From NCBI RefSeq assembly GCF_021696945.1, contig NZ_JACYHE010000054.1:1-40057 (forward strand): a stretch of DNA of 40,057 bases, in the 5' to 3' direction. This DNA is from Streptomyces sp. JJ36. Lineage in GTDB: Bacteria; Actinomycetota; Actinomycetes; Streptomycetales; Streptomycetaceae. A program made the position numbers and the translations under genes. The notes beneath the pieces are model-generated. The model saw only the letters and a program-made list of their open reading frames with translations. It ran no database searches and was not told the origin of the DNA. This document shows, one piece after another, positions 32,072 to 39,637 of this stretch (positions within the stretch are counted from its first letter, which is position 1; each line of letters begins with the position of its first letter).

Positions 32072-32139
32072 CCGGCCACCCGGCCCGGACCGAGGGCCAC
32101 CACGGAGCCGCACTCCGGCAACGGCACCCGGACACGCCG

Positions 32140-32182
32140 ACGGGCCCGTGACGCTCCCGGTGGCCGGGGTTCACGGGCCCGT
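32140..32182. terminator. Bidirectional terminator between the sigma-like gene and sucD
   Basis: ACGGGCCCGTGA (32140-32151) pairs perfectly with TCACGGGCCCGT (32171-32182), loop 19 bases. It shares the core CGCCGACGGGCCCGT with the mdh terminator. Confidence 0.65.
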
Positions 32183-32212
32183 TCGGGCGGGGCGCGCACG
32201 GCGCGCGGGGCG

Positions 32213-33097
32213 TCAGCCGCCCAGCAGCTCCCGGGCGAGACGCGCGGTCTCGGACGGGGTCTTGCCGACCTTCACGCCCGCGGCCTCCAGCGCCTCCTTC
32301 TTGGCCTGCGCGGTGCCGGAGGAGCCGGAGACGATCGCACCGGCGTGGCCCATCGTCTTGCCCTCCGGGGCGGTGAAGCCGGCGACGTAGCCGACGACCG
32401 GCTTGGAGACGTTCTCCTTGACGAAGTCGGCCGCACGCTCCTCCGCGTCCCCGCCGATCTCACCGATCATCACGATCAGGTCGGTCTCGGGGTCGGCCTC
32501 GAAGGCCTTCAGCGCGTCGATGTGGGTGGTGCCGATGACCGGGTCGCCGCCGATGCCGACGCAGGTGGAGAAGCCGATGTCCCGCAGCTCGTACATCATC
32601 TGGTAGGTCAGCGTGCCGGACTTCGACACCAGGCCGATACGGCCGGGCTTGGTGATGTCGGCCGGGATGATGCCGGCGTTGGACTGGCCGGGGGAGATCA
32701 GGCCGGGGCAGTTCGGGCCGACGATGCGGGTCCGGTGGCCCTTCTGGCCTGCGTACGCCCAGAAGTGCGCGGTGTCGTGGACGGCGATGCCCTCGGTGAT
32801 GACCACGCAGAGCGGGATCTCGGCGTCCACGGCCTCGATGACCGCGGCCTTGGTGAACTTCTCCGGGACGAAGACGACGGTCACATCGGCGCCGGTGGCC
32901 TCCATGGCCTCCTTGACGCCGCCGAAGACCGGCACCTCGGTGCCGTCGAAGTCGACGGTGGTGCCCGCCTTGCGCGGGTTGACGCCGCCGACGATGTTGG
33001 TGCCGGAGGCCAGCATGCGCTTCGTGTGCTTCTGCCCCTCGGAGCCGGTCATCCCCTGGACGATGACCTTGCTTTCCTTGGTCAGGAAAATAGCCAT
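32213..33097 (-). CDS. sucD: Succinyl-CoA synthetase, alpha subunit
   Basis: Alpha subunit (294 residues) of the TCA-cycle enzyme that makes ATP or GTP from succinyl-CoA. The CoA-binding N-terminus is MAIFLTKESKVIVQGMTGSEG, with the CoA-ligand fold through residue 130. The phosphorylated His251 is in TMGHAGAIVSG. It follows sucC by 24 bases in the same operon; GAGGA 12 bases upstream serves as ribosome site. The terminator lies 30 bases beyond the stop. Everything matches a normal, complete gene. Confidence 0.97.
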   Translation of the reverse strand: MAIFLTKESKVIVQGMTGSEGQKHTKRMLASGTNIVGGVNPRKAGTTVDFDGTEVPVFGGVKEAMEATGADVTVVFVPEKFTKAAVIEAVDAEIPLCVVITEGIAVHDTAHFWAYAGQKGHRTRIVGPNCPGLISPGQSNAGIIPADITKPGRIGLVSKSGTLTYQMMYELRDIGFSTCVGIGGDPVIGTTHIDALKAFEADPETDLIVMIGEIGGDAEERAADFVKENVSKPVVGYVAGFTAPEGKTMGHAGAIVSGSSGTAQAKKEALEAAGVKVGKTPSETARLARELLGG

Positions 33098-33121
33098 GGT
33101 TGTCGGTGTCCTCGTCCTCGG

Positions 33122-34294
33122 TTACTTCGCGGCCAGCTCGGCGGCCTTGTCGGCCGCTCCGTCCATCGTGTCGACCTGCTGGACCAGCGGGTGGTCGGCG
33201 TCGGTCAGGATCTTGCGACCCAGCTCGGCGTTGTTGCCGTCCAGCCGCACGACGAGCGGCTTGGTGACGTCCTCGCCCTTGGACTTGAGCAGCTGCAGGG
33301 CCTGCACGATGCCGTTGGCGACCGCGTCGCAGGCGGTGATACCGCCGAAGACGTTGACGAACACGGACGTGACGTCCGGGTCGCCCAGGATGATCTCCAG
33401 GCCGTTGGCCATGACCTCCGCGGAGGCGCCGCCGCCGATGTCGAGGAAGTTGGCGGGCTTGACGTTGCCGTGTGCCTCACCGGCGTACGCGACGACGTCC
33501 AGGGTGGACATGACGAGACCCGCGCCGTTGCCGATGATGCCGACCTGGCCGTCGAGCTTGACGTAGTTCAGGCCCTTCGCCTTGGCCGCGGCCTCGAGCG
33601 GGTCGGCCGCCGCCTTGTCCTCCAGGGCCGCGTGGTCCGGCTGACGGAACTCGGCGTTGGCGTCCAGCGAGACCTTGGCGTCCAGCGCGATGATCCGGCC
33701 GTCGCCCGTCTTGACCAGCGGGTTCACCTCGACGAGCAGCGCGTCCTCGGCGATGAAGGCGGCCCAGAGCTGCTGCAGGATGGAGACCACCTGGTCGGCG
33801 ATCTCCGCGGGGAACCTCGCGGCCTCGACGATCTCGCGGGCCTTCGCCTCGGTGACGCCCTCGATGGCGTCCACCGGGATCTTCGCGAGGGCCTCGGGCT
33901 TGGTCGCCGCGACCTCCTCGATGTCGACGCCGCCCTCGACGGAGGCCATGGCCAGGAAGGTGCGGTTGGTCCGGTCGAGCAGGAAGGAGACGTAGTACTC
34001 GTCGACGATGTCGGCGGTCTGCGCCAGCATCACCTTGTGGACCGTGTGGCCCTTGATGTCCATCCCCAGGATCTGCCCGGCCTTGTCGACCGCGTCGTCC
34101 GGGTCGGAGGCCAGCTTCACGCCGCCGGCCTTCCCGCGGCCGCCGGTCTTGACCTGCGCCTTGACGACCGCGCGACCGCCGAGTCGCTCGGTCACCTCGC
34201 GCGCCGCCTCGGGCGTGTCGATGACTTCACCGGGCAGCACCGGTACGTCATGCTTGGCGAAGAGGTCCCTCGCCTGGTACTCGAACAGGTCCAC
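33122..34294 (-). CDS. sucC: Succinyl-CoA synthetase, beta subunit
   Basis: Beta subunit (390 residues), with an N-terminal ATP-grasp domain (MDLFEYQARDLFAKHDVPVL; KAQVKTGGRGKAGGVK near 45-60) and a C-terminal CoA-ligase domain (FLDIGGGASAEVMANG; FVNVFGGITACDAVANGI). The nucleotide-binding and hinge residues look intact. It starts at GTG 34294 with AAGGGGA ten bases upstream. It is the first gene of the sucCD operon. A TAACCT -10 and a Crp-like palindrome lie upstream, so catabolite or energy-state control is plausible. Confidence 0.97.
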   Translation of the reverse strand: MDLFEYQARDLFAKHDVPVLPGEVIDTPEAAREVTERLGGRAVVKAQVKTGGRGKAGGVKLASDPDDAVDKAGQILGMDIKGHTVHKVMLAQTADIVDEYYVSFLLDRTNRTFLAMASVEGGVDIEEVAATKPEALAKIPVDAIEGVTEAKAREIVEAARFPAEIADQVVSILQQLWAAFIAEDALLVEVNPLVKTGDGRIIALDAKVSLDANAEFRQPDHAALEDKAAADPLEAAAKAKGLNYVKLDGQVGIIGNGAGLVMSTLDVVAYAGEAHGNVKPANFLDIGGGASAEVMANGLEIILGDPDVTSVFVNVFGGITACDAVANGIVQALQLLKSKGEDVTKPLVVRLDGNNAELGRKILTDADHPLVQQVDTMDGAADKAAELAAK

Positions 34295-34394
34295 GCGCGT
34301 CCGTCCCCTTAATCAGTGGTATCGCGGTCGTTGTCAGCGTGGGCGTGCCGCGTGGCCGCGGCGTCGCCGGTGGCGCGCGGCATGTCCGCCTTGC

Positions 34395-34400
34395 AGGTTA
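34395..34400 (-). promoter_or_regulatory. -10 element of the sucCD operon
   Basis: TAACCT on the minus strand. A weak TTAGGA lies 18 bases further upstream as a possible -35. Transcription would start near 34388, giving a leader of about 94 bases. Confidence 0.4.
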
Positions 34401-34445
34401 GCCCTGCGGCTCTGCGCTTCCTAAATTCCAGGTCACACCGGCGCG

Positions 34446-34459
34446 GTGACAACGGTCAC
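34446..34459. promoter_or_regulatory. Crp-like site upstream of sucCD
   Basis: The palindrome GTGACAACGGTCAC fits GTG-N6-GNCAC, the motif I recall for Streptomyces Crp, and GTGA-N6-TCAC of the CRP/FNR superfamily. Its centre is about 64 bases upstream of the inferred sucC transcription start. Two more GTCAC half-sites lie nearby (34432-34436 and 34476-34480). Confidence 0.45.
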
Positions 34460-34506
34460 AGCGGGCGGCCCCGGTGTCACGGTAGCGCGCAGCCCCGGGT
34501 GGGGTC

Positions 34507-35676
34507 TCACTCCGCGGGCAGCGGCAGCGGGCGCTTCTCCAGTGCCGCCGCCATGACCTGGGGAAAGAGGTCCGGGGTACAGGCGAAGGCCGGGGCGCCC
34601 AGCGCGGCGAGGGCCGCCGCGTGCTCCCGGTCGTAGGCGGGCGCGCCCTCGTCGGAGAGCGCGAGCAGCGTGACGAACTGGACACCCGCGCTCTTCATGG
34701 CCGCGACCCGCCGGAGCATCTCGTCGCGTATGCCGCCCTCGTAGAGGTCGCTGACGAGCACGACCACGGTCTCGGCCGGGCGGCTGATCCGCGACTGGCA
34801 GTAGGCCAGCGCGCGGTTGATGTCCGTGCCCCCGCCGAGCTGGGTGCCGAAGAGCACCTCCACCGGATCGTCCAGTTCGTCGGTGAGGTCGGCGACGGCG
34901 GTGTCGAAGACGACCAGCCGGGTGTCGAGGGCACGCATCGAGGCGAGCACCGCGCCGAAGACGGAGGCGTGGACGACGGAGGCCGCCATCGACCCGGACT
35001 GGTCGAGGCAGAGGATCACCTCCTTCTGCACCCCGCGGGCGGCACGGCCGTGGCCGAGCAGCCGCTCCGGCACCACCGTGCGGTACTCCGGGAGGTAGTG
35101 CCGGAGGTTGGCCCGGATCGTGCGGTCCCAGTCGATGTCCCGGTGCCGGGGGCGGTGGGTGCGGGCGGCGCGGTCCAGGGCGCCGGTCAGGGTCGACCGC
35201 GTCCGCTGGGCGAGTTCCCGCTCCAGCCGGGCCACGACCGTGCGCACCACGGCCCGTGCCGCCTCCCGGCTCTGCTCCGGCATGGCCTTGTTCAGCGAGA
35301 GCAGGGTGCCGACGAGATGCACGTCCGGCTCGACGGCCTCCAGCATCTCCGGCTCCAGCAGCAGCGAGGAGAGCCCGAGCCGGTCGATGGCGTCGCGCTG
35401 CATGATCTGCACGACCGAGCTGGGGAAGTAGCTGCGGACGTCGCCCAGCCAGCGCGCCACCCGCGGGGCGGAACCCCCGAGTCCGGCGGAGCGCGCGCCG
35501 GAGCGGGCGGCACCGGCGCCCTCGCCGCCGTAGAGGGCGGCCAGCGTGCGGTCCATCGCGGCGTCCGCGCCGCCGAGAGCGCCGGGGCCGCCGGTGCCGC
35601 CGTCCTCCCCGTCGGCGCCCAGCACCAGGCGCCAGCGGCGCAGCCGCTCCTCCCGGCCGCCGGTCTCCACCGTCAT
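34507..35676 (-). CDS. VWA-domain (CoxE/YehP-like) protein
   Basis: A 389-residue protein. Residues 1-215 are a helical region with an LRRWRLVLG start and the family segment DWDRTIRANLRHYLPEYRTVVPERL. Residues 218-389 form a von Willebrand A domain with a complete metal site: DQSGS at 225-229, Thr284 in GGGTDINRAL and Asp310 in VVLVSDLYEGG. MoxR-linked VWA proteins of the CoxE type act as adaptors that present substrates to the AAA+ ATPase. It is the last gene of a three-gene operon after MoxR and DUF5682. ATG 35676 is chosen for its strong GGGAGGGG site; a GTG at 35766 overlapping the DUF5682 stop (GTGA) is an in-frame alternative adding 30 residues. Confidence 0.9.
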   Translation of the reverse strand: MTVETGGREERLRRWRLVLGADGEDGGTGGPGALGGADAAMDRTLAALYGGEGAGAARSGARSAGLGGSAPRVARWLGDVRSYFPSSVVQIMQRDAIDRLGLSSLLLEPEMLEAVEPDVHLVGTLLSLNKAMPEQSREAARAVVRTVVARLERELAQRTRSTLTGALDRAARTHRPRHRDIDWDRTIRANLRHYLPEYRTVVPERLLGHGRAARGVQKEVILCLDQSGSMAASVVHASVFGAVLASMRALDTRLVVFDTAVADLTDELDDPVEVLFGTQLGGGTDINRALAYCQSRISRPAETVVVLVSDLYEGGIRDEMLRRVAAMKSAGVQFVTLLALSDEGAPAYDREHAAALAALGAPAFACTPDLFPQVMAAALEKRPLPLPAE

Positions 35677-35762
35677 GGCGTTCCCCTCCCGGGTCGGTGT
35701 CCCGCCCCGTGTCTCCTCGTCGCTGTGCGCCGCTCCGGCACGCGGGGGCCGCTGTGCCCGGT

Positions 35763-38423
35763 TCACGCGGCCCTCCCCGTGCGGCCGCCGTGACCGCCGC
35801 TCCCCGGCGCGGCGGCGCCCGGGCCGCCCGGTTCCCTGCCGCCCGGGCCGCCCGAGAGCAGCAGCCGCAGCACCGGCAGCACGGCGTCCGCGCGTTCCTC
35901 GTCCAGACCGGGACCGAACCCCGGCAAGCCCTCCGCGGCGCCCGGCGCGACCCGGGCACCGCCGGCCGGCCCGCGCCGCACCAGCTCGCCCAGCGTCCGC
36001 CGCACCCCGGCCTCGTAGGCGGCGAACGTCCGGCGCAGCAACGGCAGCACGTCCGTGAACGCCTCCTGCGGCACCCCCGCCAGCCACGCGTCGACCAGCG
36101 CCAGCAGCCGCTCGTCGTGGACGAGGAGCATCCCGCCGCCCGCCAGGAAGCCCTCCGCCCAGGCGGCCGCGTCCGCCGGCGGGGTACCGGGCGAGAGCGC
36201 GTGGCCCATCAGGCGCGCCGCCTCGTCGTCGGGCAGCCGGCCGTCGTCCAGCAGCAGCCGGGCGCAGCGCCCGCGGATCAGGCCGGGCACGCGGTCCCGG
36301 GCGGCCAGGGTGCGCAGCGTGCCGTGCCAGCGGTCGAGCAGCCCGTCGTCTCCGCGCCGCCCGTCCGGCTGCTCCTGCGGTACGGGCCGCCGCCCCGCTC
36401 CGGGGTCGTCCCGGGGAGACCGCCCGGTGGCCGGGGCCGGGTCGCCTGCGGGAGGCGGCGCCTCCCGGCCTTCCGCCCCCTCCCGGGCGAGCAGGGTGAC
36501 GGCCCGGTGCGCCGTGTCCACGTGGTCACGGAGCTCGGCGGCGCCCTCCGCGTCCAGCCCCGCGCAGGCGGGCGGCAGCCCGACCCGTACGCGCTCCGCG
36601 AGGCCCCGCGCCACCTCGGCCAGGGCGCCGGCGTCCGTGCCGCGCACGTCGCCGTACCGCAGGGCGCGCACCAGGGCGGGCAGGGCCTGGGCGAGGCGGC
36701 CCACATCGGAGTCGAGCGCGGCCCGGTCGGCGAGCGCCCGCATCACCACCGGCAACGCCTCCGGCAGTTCCGCGAGCAGGCAGCGCTCGGCGAGGGCGGT
36801 GATCCCGCCCAGCTCGGCGCTCGACCCGGCCTCCGCGGTGGCCCGTGCGGTGGCGGCGGCGAGCACGGTGGTGCCCCAGACGCCGGCCTCCGCCAGCCGC
36901 ACGGACAGCTCGGGCTCCCAGCGCAGCCGCCAGCTCTCCCGGAAGGTGCCGGTGCTGCCGGTGCGCGGCCCGGCCGGCACGCCCCACTCGACCCCGAGCA
37001 GCCGGAGCCGGTGCAGCAGGCGGCTGCGGGCGGCGTCGGTGTCCCGGCGCAGGTCCAGCTCCAGCTCCCGCTCCCGGGCCTCCGGCCGGAGCCGCAACGA
37101 GCGCTGCAGCCGGGCGAGATCGCGCTGCAGCGGCACGGCCGGCGCCCCCTCCGGCACCCGGCCCAGCGCGTCGCCCACCACCAGCCGCTCCCGGATGAGG
37201 GCGAGCGGCACCTCCGAGCCCTCACAGAGCACGGCGCGCGCGGCGTCGAGGGTCTCACCGAGCCCGGCCAGCGGGCGCCCGCGCAGCGCGGCCAGGGAAC
37301 CGGCCAGCCGCACCGCCTCGATCACATGCGCGGTGGAGACCACCCGGCCCTCCTCCCGGAGGAGCCCGGCGATCCGGGTCAGCCACCGCTCGACCGGGCG
37401 GTCCGGGGCGGCGAAGAGATGGCCGTACCAGCCGGGGGAGTCGATGCCCGCGCCGTAGCCGCTGCGCCGGGCGAGCCGGCGGTGGGTCCACGGCACCCAG
37501 GTCACCTCGACCCTGGCCCGGGGCAGCCCGCGCAGCAGCCGGCGGTCCGCGGTGACGGCCGCCTTGCGGGCCAGGGCCGGCACGTGCCAGGCGCCACAGA
37601 CCACGGCGACGCCGTCGGGCCCGTACTCCCGCCGTGCCTCGTGCAGGCGCAGCCGCATGTGCGCCTCGCGCAGCAGGTCGCGGCGGTGGCCGCCGTCCCC
37701 GTGCCGCTCGCGCAGGGCGGCCATGGCCTCTCCGAGCGCGGCGAACGGTGCGAACGGGTCGGCGGGCACCGGGCGTTCCCCGGTTCCGCCACTGGCCGGT
37801 GCACCGCCCGCCGCACGGTGTTCGACGGCGTCCTCCCACCAGCGCTCCGGGTCGTCGTATCCCGCGGCCGCGGCGAGGGCGGCGAGCGGGTCGAGTCGCA
37901 GCTCCGCGCCGCCGGACGGCGGGGCTCCGGGGGCGTCCGTCTCCGGGACGGGCGGGCCCTCCGGGGCGACCGCGGCATCCGGGACGCCGCCGTGAGGTGC
38001 GGTGTCCTCCGGTGCGGTCCCGCCCGGTCCCGCGGGCTCCGGGGCGGAGGGCCGGCCGGGAGACCCGGGATCCTCCGCGGGGAGGGCCAGCGTGTGCGCG
38101 GCCGGCAGGTCGATGAAACGGACCGGCACGTCGTGCTCCAGGGCCCAGCGGATCGCCACCCACTCCGGCGAGAAGGCGGCCAGCGGCCAGAACGCCGCCC
38201 GGCCCGGCTCGTCCCGCACGTGCGCCAGCAGCGCGACCGGCGGCCGCATGCCCTCTCCGGGTGCGCCGCCCGCCGGCTCCTTCGCCAGCGCGACCACCTC
38301 GTCCGCCTCCGGCGGACCCTCCACGAGCAGCACCCGCGGTGCGTACGCCGCCAGGGCCGTGCGCACGGCGCGGGCGGAGCCCGGGCCGTGGTGGCGCACC
38401 CCGAGCAGCAGCGGCCCGCTCAC
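35763..38423 (-). CDS. DUF5682-family protein (YehM-like partner of MoxR/VWA)
   Basis: A large 886-residue cytoplasmic protein with no signal peptide. Residues 1-300 carry the striking motifs LGVRHHGPGS (His11), LLVEGPPEADE (Glu35), VRFIDLP and VVCGAWHVPALA (His280). This GxxH...E...GxxH layout recalls the TIKI/TraB/EreA-type hydrolase superfamily; that assignment is my inference. A Pro/Gly/Glu-rich insert of about 60 residues lies near 120-180. Residues 350-886 are mostly helical and Ala/Leu/Arg-rich with no motif I can name. It starts at GTG 38423, overlapping the MoxR stop by four bases (GTGA). The location between MoxR and VWA suggests it is the client or effector of that chaperone pair. 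Function is unknown. Confidence 0.88.
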   Translation of the reverse strand: MSGPLLLGVRHHGPGSARAVRTALAAYAPRVLLVEGPPEADEVVALAKEPAGGAPGEGMRPPVALLAHVRDEPGRAAFWPLAAFSPEWVAIRWALEHDVPVRFIDLPAAHTLALPAEDPGSPGRPSAPEPAGPGGTAPEDTAPHGGVPDAAVAPEGPPVPETDAPGAPPSGGAELRLDPLAALAAAAGYDDPERWWEDAVEHRAAGGAPASGGTGERPVPADPFAPFAALGEAMAALRERHGDGGHRRDLLREAHMRLRLHEARREYGPDGVAVVCGAWHVPALARKAAVTADRRLLRGLPRARVEVTWVPWTHRRLARRSGYGAGIDSPGWYGHLFAAPDRPVERWLTRIAGLLREEGRVVSTAHVIEAVRLAGSLAALRGRPLAGLGETLDAARAVLCEGSEVPLALIRERLVVGDALGRVPEGAPAVPLQRDLARLQRSLRLRPEARERELELDLRRDTDAARSRLLHRLRLLGVEWGVPAGPRTGSTGTFRESWRLRWEPELSVRLAEAGVWGTTVLAAATARATAEAGSSAELGGITALAERCLLAELPEALPVVMRALADRAALDSDVGRLAQALPALVRALRYGDVRGTDAGALAEVARGLAERVRVGLPPACAGLDAEGAAELRDHVDTAHRAVTLLAREGAEGREAPPPAGDPAPATGRSPRDDPGAGRRPVPQEQPDGRRGDDGLLDRWHGTLRTLAARDRVPGLIRGRCARLLLDDGRLPDDEAARLMGHALSPGTPPADAAAWAEGFLAGGGMLLVHDERLLALVDAWLAGVPQEAFTDVLPLLRRTFAAYEAGVRRTLGELVRRGPAGGARVAPGAAEGLPGFGPGLDEERADAVLPVLRLLLSGGPGGREPGGPGAAAPGSGGHGGRTGRAA

Positions 38424-39508
38424 GCCGACACCTCGCGGCAGGCGCGGTAGAAGTCCTGCCAGCCCTCGCGCTCCCGCACGACCGCCTCCAGGTACTCCTG
38501 CCACACCACCCGGTCCGCGGCCGGGTCGCGGACGACGGCGCCGAGGATCCCGGCGGCGACGTCGCCGGCGCGCAGCACGCCGTCCCCGAAGTGCGCCGCC
38601 AGCGACAGGCCGCCCGTCACCACGGAGATGGCCTCCGCCGTGGAGAGCGTCCCGGAGGGCGACTTGAGCTTCGTCCGGCCGTCATCCGTGACGCCCTCGC
38701 GCAGCTCGCGGAAGACGGTGACCACCCGGCGGATCTCCTCGATGCCGTCCGGCGCGGCGGGCAGCTCCAGGGAACGGCCGATCTGGTCGACCCGCCGGCT
38801 GACGATGTCCACCTCGGCCTCCGCCGTGGCGGGCAGCGGCAGCACCACGGTGTTGAACCGGCGGCGCAGGGCGCTGGAGAGCTCGTTGACCCCGCGGTCG
38901 CGGTCGTTGGCGGTGGCGATGAGGTTGAAGCCGCGGACCGCCTGCACCTCCTCCCCCAGCTCGGGGAGGGGAAGGGTCTTCTCCGAGAGCACGGTGATGA
39001 GGCTGTCCTGGACGTCGGCCGGGATGCGGGTGAGCTCCTCGACCCGTGCCGTGCCGCCCTGCGCCATGGCCCGCATCACCGGGCTGGGCACCAGGGCGTC
39101 GCGGCTGGGGCCGTGCGCCAGCAGCCGGGCGTAGTCCCATCCGTAGCGGACGGCCTCCTCGGCGGTGCCGGCGGTGCCCTGCACCAGCAGGGTCGAGTCG
39201 CCGCTGACCGCGGCCGCCAGATGCTCCGACACCCAGGTCTTGGCGGTGCCCGGCACCCCGAGGAGCAGCAGCGCCCGGTCGGTGGCCAGGGTGCTGACGG
39301 CGACCTCCACCACGCGGCGCGGACCCACGTACTTCGGGGTGATCTCGGTGCCGTCCGGCAGGGTGCCGCCGAGGAGATAGGTGGCCACGGCCCAGGGCGA
39401 CAGCCGCCAGCGCTCGGGGCGCGGGCGGTCGTCCGCCGCCGCGAGCGCCTTCAGCTCGTCGGCGAAGGCGTCCTCGGCGTGCGGGCGCAGCACAGGCTTC
39501 TGGGTCAC
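38420..39508 (-). CDS. MoxR-family AAA+ ATPase (YehL-like)
   Basis: A 362-residue AAA+ protein, first gene of the MoxR-DUF5682-VWA operon. Walker A is GVPGTAKT at 84-91. Walker B is unusual: ARVEELTRIP, with Glu157-Glu158 where most AAA+ proteins have Asp-Glu. Sensor 1 is ATANDRD (Asn201) and the arginine finger region is SALRRRFNT at 212-220. MoxR ATPases act as chaperones that remodel or load metal-dependent partners together with VWA adaptors. It starts at GTG 39508 with GGGGGAG just upstream. The gene set recalls E. coli yehL, yehM, yehP and yehQ. What it remodels is unknown. Confidence 0.92.
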   Translation of the reverse strand: MTQKPVLRPHAEDAFADELKALAAADDRPRPERWRLSPWAVATYLLGGTLPDGTEITPKYVGPRRVVEVAVSTLATDRALLLLGVPGTAKTWVSEHLAAAVSGDSTLLVQGTAGTAEEAVRYGWDYARLLAHGPSRDALVPSPVMRAMAQGGTARVEELTRIPADVQDSLITVLSEKTLPLPELGEEVQAVRGFNLIATANDRDRGVNELSSALRRRFNTVVLPLPATAEAEVDIVSRRVDQIGRSLELPAAPDGIEEIRRVVTVFRELREGVTDDGRTKLKSPSGTLSTAEAISVVTGGLSLAAHFGDGVLRAGDVAAGILGAVVRDPAADRVVWQEYLEAVVREREGWQDFYRACREVSA

Positions 39509-39557
39509 GACTCCCCCTCGGCAAGCGGTGGACCGATCTGCCCCTCACCGTGCACGA

Positions 39558-39619
39558 CACCACTGACAACGCCGCCCTGACCGGGCGTCACCGCAGGTCG
39601 GCGGCGGGTGTCAGTGGTG
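39558..39619. repeat. Interrupted 62-bp inverted repeat in the divergent MoxR/SWIM promoter region
   Basis: Outer arms CACCACTGACA (39558-39568) and TGTCAGTGGTG (39609-39619) are perfect. Inner segments CGCCGCC/GGCGGCG (39570-39576 and 39600-39606) and GACC/GGTC (39579-39582 and 39596-39599) continue the pairing with small bulges. About 22 base pairs in all. Confidence 0.7.
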
Positions 39620-39624
39620 AGCCG

Positions 39625-39630
39625 TAGCGT
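39625..39630 (+). promoter_or_regulatory. -10 element of the SWIM gene (leaderless)
   Basis: TAGCGT ends seven bases before the ATG at 39638. It lies just outside the right arm of the large inverted repeat. No -35 consensus is seen. Confidence 0.4.
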
Positions 39631-39637
39631 CGCGGAC

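Noticed and set aside
32345..34312. A 655-codon plus-strand frame opposite sucC and sucD
   Set aside because: It mirrors the two genes codon for codon on the other strand, with Asp/Val/Gly/Leu-rich nonsense composition; sucC and sucD are certain.
35697..38450. A 917-codon open frame on the plus strand opposite DUF5682
   Set aside because: It is antisense to a well-supported gene, has Gln/Arg/Gly-rich sequence without any motif, and reflects the lack of stop codons at high GC.
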